Source: Clostridiales bacterium
GTDB lineage: Bacteria > Bacillota > Clostridia > Oscillospirales > Butyricicoccaceae
Reading direction: 5' to 3'
Length of the DNA stretch: 11,286 bases
NCBI GenBank assembly: GCA_019418305.1
Contig: DYCA01000010.1
Span: 50,207 to 61,492, forward strand
Positions within the stretch are counted from its first letter, which is position 1; each line of letters starts with the position of its first letter. Both the position numbers and the translations under genes were made by a program. The notes beneath the pieces are model-generated. The model searched no databases and was not told the DNA's origin. It saw only the letters and a list, made by a program, of their open reading frames with translations. Positions 1-5,905 of the stretch are shown piece by piece.

Positions 1-237
1 CCGCCGCAGGAAGGACTCATTCGTGAAACGGAGGACTATATCGCGGCTACGCAGCGCTTTTTCCCAGCGCAGGACAGCGATACCGTGTTTCCGGTCGGCC
101 AGCGGGTCAAACACCTGCTGTTTGGCGAAGGAACCGTGCTCGAAGTGGACAGGGACAACGGGGCGCATCTGGTGCAGTTTGACGATATGCCTACCCCGCG
201 CAAAATCTCCTTCCGTGCAAAACTGGAACGGTGCTGA
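1..237 (+). CDS. C-terminal fragment of a UvrD/PcrA-like DNA helicase
   Basis: The first reading frame is open from the window edge to a TGA at 235-237, so the 5' part of the gene lies outside. The 78 residues contain a segment of about 45 residues beginning FPVGQRVKHLLFGEGTVLEV. This resembles the small Tudor-like domain at the C-terminus of UvrD/PcrA superfamily 1 helicases, which usually reads G-x-x-V-x-H-x-x-F-G-x-G-x-V followed by a short beta-rich stretch. In those enzymes the tail helps contact RNA polymerase and other partners. No helicase motif is in the window, so the enzymatic identity is inferred from the tail alone. Another protein with the same small domain is possible. Two hairpin terminators follow the stop. 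Confidence 0.5.
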   Translation, partial: PPQEGLIRETEDYIAATQRFFPAQDSDTVFPVGQRVKHLLFGEGTVLEVDRDNGAHLVQFDDMPTPRKISFRAKLERC

Positions 238-260
238 CGCATTGCGCACAGCGCAGATAA

Positions 261-294
261 AAAAGGCTTGTTTTCCTTGGAAAACAAGCCTTTT
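261..294 (+). terminator. Intrinsic terminator after the helicase-like gene
   Basis: A perfect 16-bp stem is formed by 261-276 and 279-294 with a TT loop. It starts with AAAA and ends with TTTT, so it can work in either direction. It lies 23 nt after the stop of the upstream gene. Confidence 0.8.
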
Positions 295-305
295 GCAGTA
301 ATATG

Positions 306-345
306 CCTCTTATCCGTGCCGGCAAACGGATAAGGGGAATTTTTT
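306..345 (+). terminator. Second hairpin terminator upstream of the recombinase
   Basis: Bases 306-317 pair with 326-337 (12 bp, including one G-U) around an 8-nt loop. They are followed by AA and a run of six T at 340-345. With the terminator at 261-294 this makes a tandem pair that isolates the recombinase module from helicase transcription. Confidence 0.65.
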
Positions 346-346
346 A

Positions 347-376
347 TGGTCAGGCAGTTGCCCGTTTCTGTACAAT
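347..376 (+). promoter_or_regulatory. Candidate promoter of the serine recombinase
   Basis: A TGGTCA hexamer (347-352) and TACAAT (371-376) are separated by 18 bp, matching 4/6 and 5/6 of the sigma-70 consensus. Transcription would start near 383, leaving a leader of about 37 nt before the start codon. The -35 match is weak, so this is a candidate only. Confidence 0.35.
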
Positions 377-398
377 AAACACAGGATATGGCCCATGA

Positions 399-1022
<624 letters not shown>

Positions 1023-1045
1023 TTCAAACTGACAAATAATACAAT

Positions 1046-1058
1046 AAAGTGTACTTTT
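1046..1058 (+). repeat. Left inverted repeat / putative crossover site (IRL)
   Basis: AAAGTGTACTTTT is repeated as its exact reverse complement at 1161-1173. The site has 5-bp symmetric arms, AAAGT and ACTTT, around a GT dinucleotide at 1051-1052. Small serine recombinases make a 2-bp staggered cut at the centre of such sites, so GT would be the crossover core and would set site polarity. Confidence 0.8.
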
Positions 1059-1090
1059 TGGAATTACAGCAAGGATAAGTACCCATGAAA

Positions 1091-1119
1091 ATGATACTAC
1101 CAAAAGTAAGTTTTTTCAA
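1091..1119 (-). promoter_or_regulatory. Promoter inside the invertible segment, pointing left (OFF)
   Basis: On the minus strand TTGAAA (plus 1114-1119) and TATCAT (plus 1091-1096) are separated by exactly 17 bp. Each hexamer matches 5/6 of the consensus. Transcription would start near 1084 and run leftward through the left repeat into the 3' end of the recombinase gene as antisense. No minus-strand gene is there to be served. I found no comparable plus-strand promoter in the segment. Confidence 0.65.
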
Positions 1120-1160
1120 GTGTTTCCATAAACTTTAGGTCACTGTTTTTCCTCATTTGC

Positions 1161-1173
1161 AAAAGTACACTTT
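1161..1173 (-). repeat. Right inverted repeat / putative crossover site (IRR)
   Basis: This is the exact reverse complement of 1046-1058. Here the arms extend to 6 bp, AAAAGT and ACTTTT (1161-1174), around an AC core at 1167-1168. The core is inverted relative to the GT of the left site, the polarity that gives inversion rather than deletion. Confidence 0.8.
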
Positions 1174-1252
1174 TCAAAACTGTGAAAGGGGTGAGAGGGC
1201 AAAGCCTTGCCAAAATACAGACTTCATTTTGAAATAAGGAGGAAATGCGAAG

Positions 1253-3202
1253 ATGAAAAAAAGAATGTTGTCAGCACTGCTGGCTGCATCCATGGTGCTG
1301 ACAATGGTTCCGGCAGCATTTGCAGCGGATACCGTAGAGGATATTCCGTGGAGCGGTGAAGGGACATATAAGCTGAGCGAAGAAGCTACCCTGAAAAGTG
1401 TGTATACCATCGAAGCGGATACGAATACGGTCTATACCATTGATGTGGATACATACACTCTGAAGGTAGACACATTGAATGTAGGTCAGAACAGCGGTTT
1501 GATTATCAACAGCAGCAATGCGGACAAGGGCGGTTCTGTCCAAGCATCCAATGCTGATGGAAAAATCACCTTTCATGTGGACGGTTCGCTGGAATTGGGT
1601 CCGAATGTGACGTTTAGCAGCCCGATAGAGATTTATAAGCTCACGCCTGACACGGCGACGGTGAAGAGTGTAATGCCGATGAACCGTGCCGCTATGAATC
1701 AGGAGGACAATGGTAAGGTGGTCATCAAGGGCGGCACTTATACGGAGCCGGTCACGATTGGTGAAAATCTGGAAGCTGTCGTGCCGGAAGATGCGGCAGT
1801 CGATGGTCAAATTGTCGTTGAGAATGGTGCTACGCTGAATGTAGACGGCAATGTTAAAACGATTTCTGTTCAAGCGGGCGCTTCTGTGGTAATTAACGGT
1901 AAGGTCGAGGTGCTCGAATTGCCGGCTGATATGAATGATGCCGATATCACGATTGACGCAGACGCGGAAATCGGCAGCACCCAGACCGGCAATATCTCTT
2001 CCATTTTTGTTGCCGTCTATCCCAGCGGCGGAAACCATGGCACGGTAGAAATTTATTCGCTGGACGGAGATACCAGATACAATGCAACAGACATGGGTAC
2101 GCTTGACGGAACCGATCCGGTTGGCAATTTGTACAGCGTGCGCGCTGATGCCGGCGCAAAGCTGGTAGCGAAAGTCACGCCGGAGACCGGTTATCAGGCA
2201 AAGTATGTGGTATTCCAGCCGGGCAATCTGGCTGGCTGGGGCGAGTTCAACACCATGGAAGCGGTAGGAGACAATACATTTGTTGAAGATATGCCCATGG
2301 AGAACGTTGCGCTGACGGTACAATACGAAAAAATTGGCGGCAGCTCCGGCGGTTCCGGCGGCTCCAGCGGCGGTGGCGGCGGCGCTGTCACGGGTACTTA
2401 TTCGGTAAGTGTGGCAACGGCACAGAATGGCACCGTATCTGTTTCCCCGAAGAATGCGTCCAAGGGCACTACCGTTACAGTTACTGTTACACCGGATAAG
2501 GGCTATGAGCTGAGCAGCCTGACGGTTACCGATCAGAACGGCAAGGCTGTCACTCTGACCGAGGCCGGTAACGGCAAGTATACTTTCAAGATGCCGGATT
2601 CCCGCGTGACCGTAAAGGCAACCTTTACTGAAATCGGCGAGCAGCCTGCGGAACTTCCGTTTGGGGATGTTGCCTCTTCGGCCTGGTATGCAGAAGCTGT
2701 GCGTTATGTATATGAAAACGGCATGATGAACGGTGTTTCGGCGAACTCCTTCGGTCCGAATGCAACGACAAACCGCGCAATGATTGTTACTATCCTGTAC
2801 CGTCTGGAGGATACACCGGCAGCTTCGTCTTCCGGCTTCACGGATGTAGTATCGGGTTCGTATTATGCGGATGCGGTTAATTGGGCCGCTGCAAACGGTA
2901 TTGTCAACGGTGTCAGCGCAACCAGCTTTGCACCGAATACCGCTGTGACCCGTGAGCAGATGGCAGCAATTCTGTATCGTTATGCGCAGTTCAAGGGTTA
3001 CTCTGTGACGGCATCGAACAGCCTGAACGGCTATGCAGATGCTTCTCAGCTCAGCTCTTACGCAATCGCAGCAATGCAGTGGGCGAATGCGGAAGGTCTG
3101 ATTACCGGCAGCACAAGCACAACACTCAATCCTGCGGGCAATGCAACGCGTGCAGAGGTTGCAACCATTCTGATGCGTTTTTGTGAAAATATCGCAAAAT
3201 AA
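1253..3202 (+). CDS. Secreted SLH-domain cell-surface protein, likely phase-variable
   Basis: The 649-residue protein begins with a Sec signal peptide: MKKR, a hydrophobic stretch, and a likely cleavage after AFA at about residue 24. Residues 26-240 are rich in short beta-type repeats (for example GTYTEPVTIG, ENGATLNVDGNV, AGASVVINGKV), suggesting a beta-helical or stacked-strand domain. About 244-357 and 382-465 look like two InlB-B-type bacterial repeat modules, each ending in a Met-Pro-(x)-x-x-V-x-V/L strand. A Gly/Ser linker at about 361-380 separates them. Three SLH domains follow at about 468-525, 527-590 and 592-649; these normally bind pyruvylated secondary cell-wall polysaccharide. 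AAGGAGG at 1236-1242 sits 10 nt before the ATG. No convincing promoter lies between the invertible segment and the start, so expression probably depends on the switch. Ligand or function is unknown; adhesin or surface antigen is a guess. No enzymatic domain is recognised. Confidence 0.9.
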   Translation: MKKRMLSALLAASMVLTMVPAAFAADTVEDIPWSGEGTYKLSEEATLKSVYTIEADTNTVYTIDVDTYTLKVDTLNVGQNSGLIINSSNADKGGSVQASNADGKITFHVDGSLELGPNVTFSSPIEIYKLTPDTATVKSVMPMNRAAMNQEDNGKVVIKGGTYTEPVTIGENLEAVVPEDAAVDGQIVVENGATLNVDGNVKTISVQAGASVVINGKVEVLELPADMNDADITIDADAEIGSTQTGNISSIFVAVYPSGGNHGTVEIYSLDGDTRYNATDMGTLDGTDPVGNLYSVRADAGAKLVAKVTPETGYQAKYVVFQPGNLAGWGEFNTMEAVGDNTFVEDMPMENVALTVQYEKIGGSSGGSGGSSGGGGGAVTGTYSVSVATAQNGTVSVSPKNASKGTTVTVTVTPDKGYELSSLTVTDQNGKAVTLTEAGNGKYTFKMPDSRVTVKATFTEIGEQPAELPFGDVASSAWYAEAVRYVYENGMMNGVSANSFGPNATTNRAMIVTILYRLEDTPAASSSGFTDVVSGSYYADAVNWAAANGIVNGVSATSFAPNTAVTREQMAAILYRYAQFKGYSVTASNSLNGYADASQLSSYAIAAMQWANAEGLITGSTSTTLNPAGNATRAEVATILMRFCENIAK

Positions 3203-3292
3203 TGAAAAGGCAAGGATATTCCCATAACGAGTACCGTTTCGTATCGTTTTCGGCGGTATGAATGGTATAAAGTTTTTAGCTATCCCTTTCCT

Positions 3293-3332
3293 GAGGAGCG
3301 GCGCAGCACAGGCAGCGCCGCTCCTCTTTTTT
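3293..3332 (+). terminator. Terminator of the SLH-protein gene
   Basis: A perfect 12-bp GC-rich stem (3293-3304 with 3315-3326) with a 10-nt loop is followed by six T at 3327-3332, about 90 nt after the stop codon. Confidence 0.92.
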
Positions 3333-3346
3333 GTAATTAAAATATG

Positions 3347-3379
3347 AAAAAAGCAGCTTTTCCGAAGAAAAGCTGCTTT
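3347..3379 (-). terminator. Terminator of tRNA-Gln
   Basis: Bases 3350-3362 pair perfectly with 3367-3379 (13 bp, 4-nt loop). On the minus strand the stem runs into a T-tract (plus-strand A at 3347-3352). It faces the SLH-gene terminator, so two convergent transcripts are stopped back to back. Confidence 0.88.
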
Positions 3380-3383
3380 CCGT

Positions 3384-3457
3384 TGGCAGCCGAAGAAGGA
3401 TTCGAACCCTCACAAACAGAGTCAGAGTCTGTCGTGCTACCTTTACACAATTCGGCT
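3384..3457 (-). tRNA. tRNA-Gln, anticodon CUG
   Basis: The minus strand folds as a cloverleaf. The acceptor stem is AGCCGAA (5') with TTCGGCT (3'), followed by discriminator G and an encoded CCA (plus 3384-3386). The anticodon stem ACAGA/TCTGT encloses the 7-nt loop CTCTGAC, so the anticodon is CTG, reading CAG (Gln). The T loop contains TTCGAAT. Confidence 0.93.
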
Positions 3458-3489
3458 GTATTTTCTTTTTTCATCCTTGCGACTTGTAT

Positions 3490-3518
3490 ATTATACTATG
3501 GCAATACGTGAGTGTCAA
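3490..3518 (-). promoter_or_regulatory. Consensus promoter of tRNA-Gln
   Basis: On the minus strand TTGACA (plus 3513-3518) and TATAAT (plus 3490-3495) are separated by 17 bp, a perfect sigma-70/sigma-A match. The start would fall about 25 nt before the mature tRNA. AT-rich sequence lies upstream of the -35. Confidence 0.93.
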
Positions 3519-3547
3519 GTGCTTTTTTTAAAAATTTTATTTTTCCT

Positions 3548-3581
3548 AAAAAGGAGAGGTCAACCTCTTTGGGTTGACCTC
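3548..3581 (-). terminator. Terminator of the PEBP / PQ-loop transcript
   Basis: A perfect 10-bp stem (3556-3565 with 3572-3581, 6-nt loop) lies about 20 nt after the stop of the small membrane protein. On the minus strand it is followed by TCC and five T. Confidence 0.7.
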
Positions 3582-3600
3582 AAACCCCGTTTTTGGCGGC

Positions 3601-3885
3601 TCATTTTTGGGAAGAAGCAGCGGCGTTTGTGATTTCATATCGCCGGTTGCGCAGCCAAAGGACTGCGTCGGCGGAAACCATCAGGATGTTGAGCAAATAG
3701 AGAAAGAGAACCGCGTCAAAATGGTAAAGCAGTTTGTTGGCGATGCCCGCCAGATATCCCAGAATGAGTACCAGAAGGAAGAACAGACTTTTTCCTTGGG
3801 TGGAGCGGGATTTCCAGGAGCGCACGATGGAAAAGGGCCATGCCGCTCCAAAACACAGCAGCATCAGCGCTTCCAGACCGCTCAA
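3601..3885 (-). CDS. Small PQ-loop-like integral membrane protein
   Basis: The 94-residue product is hydrophobic, with about three membrane segments (roughly 5-20, 33-50 and 56-77). A polar stretch follows the first helix: WPFSIVRSWKSRSTQGKSL. The P-x-x-I-x-x-x-x-x-(S/T)-x-x-x-G-x-S pattern resembles the PQ-loop half-transporter (SemiSWEET) fold. Family membership is a judgement from pattern, and the substrate is unknown. The start given is TTG at 3885, with AAGGGG about 10 nt upstream, which makes the gene overlap the stop of the PEBP gene (TTGA). An ATG at 3864 would give 87 residues and starts close to the first helix. The overlap or tight spacing implies co-transcription and probable translational coupling. 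Confidence 0.65.
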   Translation of the reverse strand: MSGLEALMLLCFGAAWPFSIVRSWKSRSTQGKSLFFLLVLILGYLAGIANKLLYHFDAVLFLYLLNILMVSADAVLWLRNRRYEITNAAASSQK

Positions 3886-4385
3886 CTGCGGTACACCCCT
3901 TTGATAGTGGACTGCTCCAGAATATGTCCTTCCATCTGGCGGAACATTTCATGGAACCAGAAGCCGTCCTTCAGGTCCAGCATCGAGTCCAGTGCATAGA
4001 CATGCAGCTCATAGGTGTGCGGCTCATTGGGGGGCGCCATACCGCCATAGCAGGCTGAAAGGTCGGGACTTTGCTGTCCGCCCTGGATGCTCACCCAACT
4101 GTTAAGACCCTGCACAAAATCTGCATTGGCCTGGCTGTCATTCTCCTCCAGCTTGGTGCGGGTGATGTTGGCCGCTACCCAGTGAATCCAGGAAAAGCCG
4201 CCGCTGACGGGGCAGGCATCCTTATCTTCTAAAAAAAGCGCAAAGCTCTTGGTGCCCTCGGGGGCTTCCAGAATCTCCAGCGGCAGGGAGTAACTGGGCA
4301 CACCGTTTTCGTTATGATGTTCGCCGTGCTTGCCGAAGCGATCCTCGATGATTCCGTCTACAATACCATGACTGATTACTTTCAT
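3882..4385 (-). CDS. YbhB/YbcL-type phosphatidylethanolamine-binding (Raf kinase inhibitor-like) protein
   Basis: The 167-residue product has the PEBP fold signatures in order: ALFLEDKDACP (the D-x-D-A-P region), FSWIHWVAANI (usually G-W-x-H-W-v-x-x-n-I-P), then CYGGMAPPNEPHTYELHVYAL (the Y-x-G-P-x-P-P-x-G-x-H-x-Y anion-pocket block). Bacterial members are small cytosolic or periplasmic proteins of poorly defined function; no signal peptide is seen here. AAGGAGG lies 8 nt before the ATG. Its own promoter and a palindrome lie upstream, after the HxlR-family gene, which suggests that regulator controls it. Confidence 0.88.
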   Translation of the reverse strand: MKVISHGIVDGIIEDRFGKHGEHHNENGVPSYSLPLEILEAPEGTKSFALFLEDKDACPVSGGFSWIHWVAANITRTKLEENDSQANADFVQGLNSWVSIQGGQQSPDLSACYGGMAPPNEPHTYELHVYALDSMLDLKDGFWFHEMFRQMEGHILEQSTIKGVYRS

Positions 4386-4418
4386 GGGAAAAACCTCCTT
4401 GTGATGTTTGACAGGGTT

Positions 4419-4447
4419 ATCATAACAGGGTTTTTCCCAAAGGTAAA
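4419..4447 (-). promoter_or_regulatory. Promoter of the PEBP gene
   Basis: On the minus strand TTTACC (plus 4442-4447) and TATGAT (plus 4419-4424) are separated by 17 bp. The -10 lies inside the 11-bp palindrome GTTATCATAAC (4416-4426). ACAGGGTT is directly repeated at 4411-4418 and 4425-4432. Confidence 0.6.
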
Positions 4448-4448
4448 T

Positions 4449-4468
4449 TACCCACTTTTTTGTGGGTA
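4449..4468. promoter_or_regulatory. Palindromic operator candidate next to the PEBP promoter
   Basis: TACCCAC (4449-4455) and GTGGGTA (4462-4468) form a perfect 7-bp inverted repeat with a T6 spacer. It sits directly upstream of the -35, between the HxlR gene's end and the promoter. A site for the neighbouring HxlR regulator is the simplest reading. The T6 loop and flanking sequence also allow a weak terminator for the HxlR gene. Confidence 0.5.
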
Positions 4469-4476
4469 TCCGTTTT

Positions 4477-4836
4477 TTATAGCAGGCCTCGTTCCCGGAG
4501 CGGTTCCTCCATCCCGTGGCGCATCATGTAGTCAATGCCGATTTCCTGCATGATCTTCAGTGCGGCCAGAATCTGCTCTCCCTGGGGATGGGTCAGATAA
4601 TATTCCGTCTTGAGAGGATAGCCGCCGGACACCTCTTTATCGACAAAACCAAAAGCGGTCAGTTCCTTGAGATGCTCCAGCAGCATTTTCTGCGTAATGC
4701 CTTCGATATCCCGCTCCAACTGGGCCAGCGTGGTTTTTCCAAAGCGCAGACGCCACAAAATAATGGGTTTCCATTTGCCTTTGATCATGTCATGCACCAG
4801 TTCCAGCGGACAGGTGTAAGTCTCGCGCAGTTTCAT
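4477..4836 (-). CDS. HxlR-family winged-helix transcriptional regulator
   Basis: The 119-residue product opens with the family hallmark C-P-L-E-x-V-H-D-M-I-x-G-K-W-K-P-x-I-L-W-R-L (about 9-30), with the conserved cysteine at residue 9. The winged helix then runs through TLAQLERDIEGITQKMLLEHLKELTAFGFV and the wing GGYPLKTEYYLT. HxlR/DUF24 regulators often sense electrophiles or oxidants through this cysteine; the inducer here is unknown. The ribosome binding site GGGAGGGG lies just before ATG 4836. It is 67 bp downstream of the acetyltransferase and 91 bp upstream of the PEBP gene, all on the same strand. Confidence 0.93.
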   Translation of the reverse strand: MKLRETYTCPLELVHDMIKGKWKPIILWRLRFGKTTLAQLERDIEGITQKMLLEHLKELTAFGFVDKEVSGGYPLKTEYYLTHPQGEQILAALKIMQEIGIDYMMRHGMEEPLRERGLL

Positions 4837-4903
4837 GCGGTTTCCCCTCCCTTGCTTTTATTATCGTGTTCCGTATACGTTGGATGCTTTTGCGCTTTTG
4901 GAT

Positions 4904-5497
4904 TTAAAATGCCATCTGCTCCGCGGGAATTCTGTCCTGCTCTGTCACGGGACGAATCGGGCGGCAGGGCGTGCCTGCTGCAACGACGCCGGCCGGAATG
5001 TCGTGAATGACTACGCTGCCGGCGCCGATAACCGAACCCTTTCCGATGGTGACGCCCCCGCAGACCACAGCGTTGGCGCCGATCCACACATCCTCCTCCA
5101 AGCGGATGGGCTTGGAGGTGCTGATCCCTTCGGAGCGCTGGCCGGCATCGATGGAGTGACCGGCGCAGCTGAGACACACGCCCGGGGCGATAAATGCGCC
5201 GGCGCCAATATGGACGGGCGAGGTGTCTAGAATCACACAGTTGTAATTGATGACCGTAAGGCCGTGGGTGTGGATGTTGAATCCGTAGTCACAATGAAAG
5301 CTGGGTTCGATAAAGGTCAGCGGATGGCAGGTGCCGAACAGCTCGGCCAGAATATCCTGTCGTTCCTGCTTTTGGTCAGGAGCAGAGCGATTGTATTCCC
5401 AGCAAAGCCGCTGTGCTTTTGCTTTCAATTCCGGCGGGATAGCGCGGTTCTGTGCCGCATACCCCTCTGGGGATTGCAGAATATTGCGTATTTCCAT
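4904..5497 (-). CDS. Maltose/galactoside-type O-acetyltransferase (left-handed beta-helix)
   Basis: The 197-residue product has the maltose acetyltransferase N-terminal region (SPEGYAAQNRAIPPELKAKA, then LAELFGT) followed by hexapeptide repeats from about 70 to 180. These include VHIGAGAFIAPGV and VWIGANAVVCGGVTIGKGSVIGAGSVV. H113 in SCAGHSID sits where the catalytic histidine of the LacA/Maa group lies. The family transfers acetyl from acetyl-CoA to a sugar hydroxyl, and the physiological substrate is usually unclear. ATG 5497 is chosen because AAGGAG (plus 5506-5511) lies 8 nt upstream. A longer frame to 5524 has no comparable site. No clear promoter lies between it and tRNA-Ala. Confidence 0.9.
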   Translation of the reverse strand: MEIRNILQSPEGYAAQNRAIPPELKAKAQRLCWEYNRSAPDQKQERQDILAELFGTCHPLTFIEPSFHCDYGFNIHTHGLTVINYNCVILDTSPVHIGAGAFIAPGVCLSCAGHSIDAGQRSEGISTSKPIRLEEDVWIGANAVVCGGVTIGKGSVIGAGSVVIHDIPAGVVAAGTPCRPIRPVTEQDRIPAEQMAF

Positions 5498-5570
5498 CTT
5501 GTTTTCTCCTTTTCCGTATGACAAGCCATGGCCGCGAATGGTGCGCAGCCGCGGTCGGTGAGGTAAAACA

Positions 5571-5600
5571 AAAACCGACTTGCTAAAACAAGTCGGTTTT
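5571..5600 (-). terminator. Terminator of tRNA-Ala
   Basis: A perfect 12-bp stem (5571-5582 with 5589-5600) with a 6-nt loop starts 4 nt after the tRNA 3' end. On the minus strand it ends in a T-rich tract. Confidence 0.88.
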
Positions 5601-5603
5601 ACT

Positions 5604-5679
5604 TGGTGGAGACGGTGAGGATCGAACTCATGACCTCCACACTGCCAGTGTGGCGCTCTCCCAGCTGAGCTACGCCCCC
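5604..5679 (-). tRNA. tRNA-Ala, anticodon GGC
   Basis: The minus strand gives a canonical 76-nt cloverleaf. The acceptor is GGGGGCG with CGTCTCC (two G-U pairs), followed by discriminator A and encoded CCA (plus 5604-5606). The D arm is GCTCAGCTGGGAGAGC. The anticodon stem CCACA/TGTGG encloses loop CTGGCAG, so the anticodon is GGC and reads GCC. The T loop contains TTCGATC. Confidence 0.96.
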
Positions 5680-5717
5680 ATCAAAATGTCCGTCAACAGA
5701 TTCTGACGACAAAATAT

Positions 5718-5746
5718 ATTATACGCAGGTTTTGTGCGTATGTCAA
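5718..5746 (-). promoter_or_regulatory. Consensus promoter of tRNA-Ala
   Basis: On the minus strand TTGACA (plus 5741-5746) and TATAAT (plus 5718-5723) are exactly 17 bp apart, a perfect consensus. The start would lie about 30 nt before the mature tRNA. Confidence 0.94.
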
Positions 5747-5797
5747 GAAGGAAATGCAATATCCTGCAATATTCTGCGGGATTTTTTTAAGCAGACA

Positions 5798-5836
5798 GCA
5801 AAACACCCGTGCGTGGAGAGGGCACGGGTGTTTTGC
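5798..5836 (-). terminator. Terminator of the eda-VOC-kdgK operon
   Basis: A perfect 15-bp stem (5798-5812 with 5822-5836) with paired A/T tracts, about 70 nt after the kdgK stop. The T-tract is inside the stem rather than after it, so efficiency is uncertain. A tight hairpin, TCCGGC-AAA-GCCGGA (5875-5889), lies between kdgK and this stem. Confidence 0.7.
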
Positions 5837-5905
5837 GTTTGTAGGATAGGAATGGTTATCAATATGGTGGGAACTCCGGCAAAGCCGGAATAGCTTGCAG
5901 AAAAA

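Larger units (their letters stand above)
1046..1173. other. Putative invertible DNA segment (phase switch)
   Basis: About 102 bp lie between the two inverted repeats, and the repeat centres are 116 bp apart. The segment starts 23 bp after the recombinase stop and ends 79 bp before the SLH-protein start. It is clearly more AT-rich than the flanking genes, holds no credible reading frame, and carries one well-formed promoter pointing left. Inversion would map position x to about 2219 minus x. That would put the -35 at about 1100-1105 and the -10 at about 1123-1128 on the plus strand, with transcription starting near 1135 toward the SLH gene. The arrangement is seen directly; the switching is inferred. 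Confidence 0.75.

Noticed and set aside
261..345. The two hairpins before the recombinase as recombination or attachment sites.
   Set aside because: Neither shares sequence with the 1046/1161 repeats, and both have the stem plus T-tract form of terminators.
1207..1235. Possible fixed plus-strand promoter for the SLH gene (TTGCCA, 17 bp, TGAAAT).
   Set aside because: Both hexamers match only 4/6 and the predicted start would fall at about 1242, leaving the ribosome binding site (1236-1242) outside the transcript.
1271..2323. Long open frame (350 codons) on the minus strand inside the SLH gene.
   Set aside because: Composition is rich in Arg, His and Ile without any recognisable domain. The plus-strand protein is clearly real, so this is a codon-usage shadow.
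5761..5788. Hairpin (8-bp stem with one G-T pair) followed by seven T on the plus strand, resembling a terminator.
   Set aside because: No plus-strand gene lies upstream to be terminated. It sits just upstream of the tRNA-Ala promoter and may be chance in AT-rich DNA.
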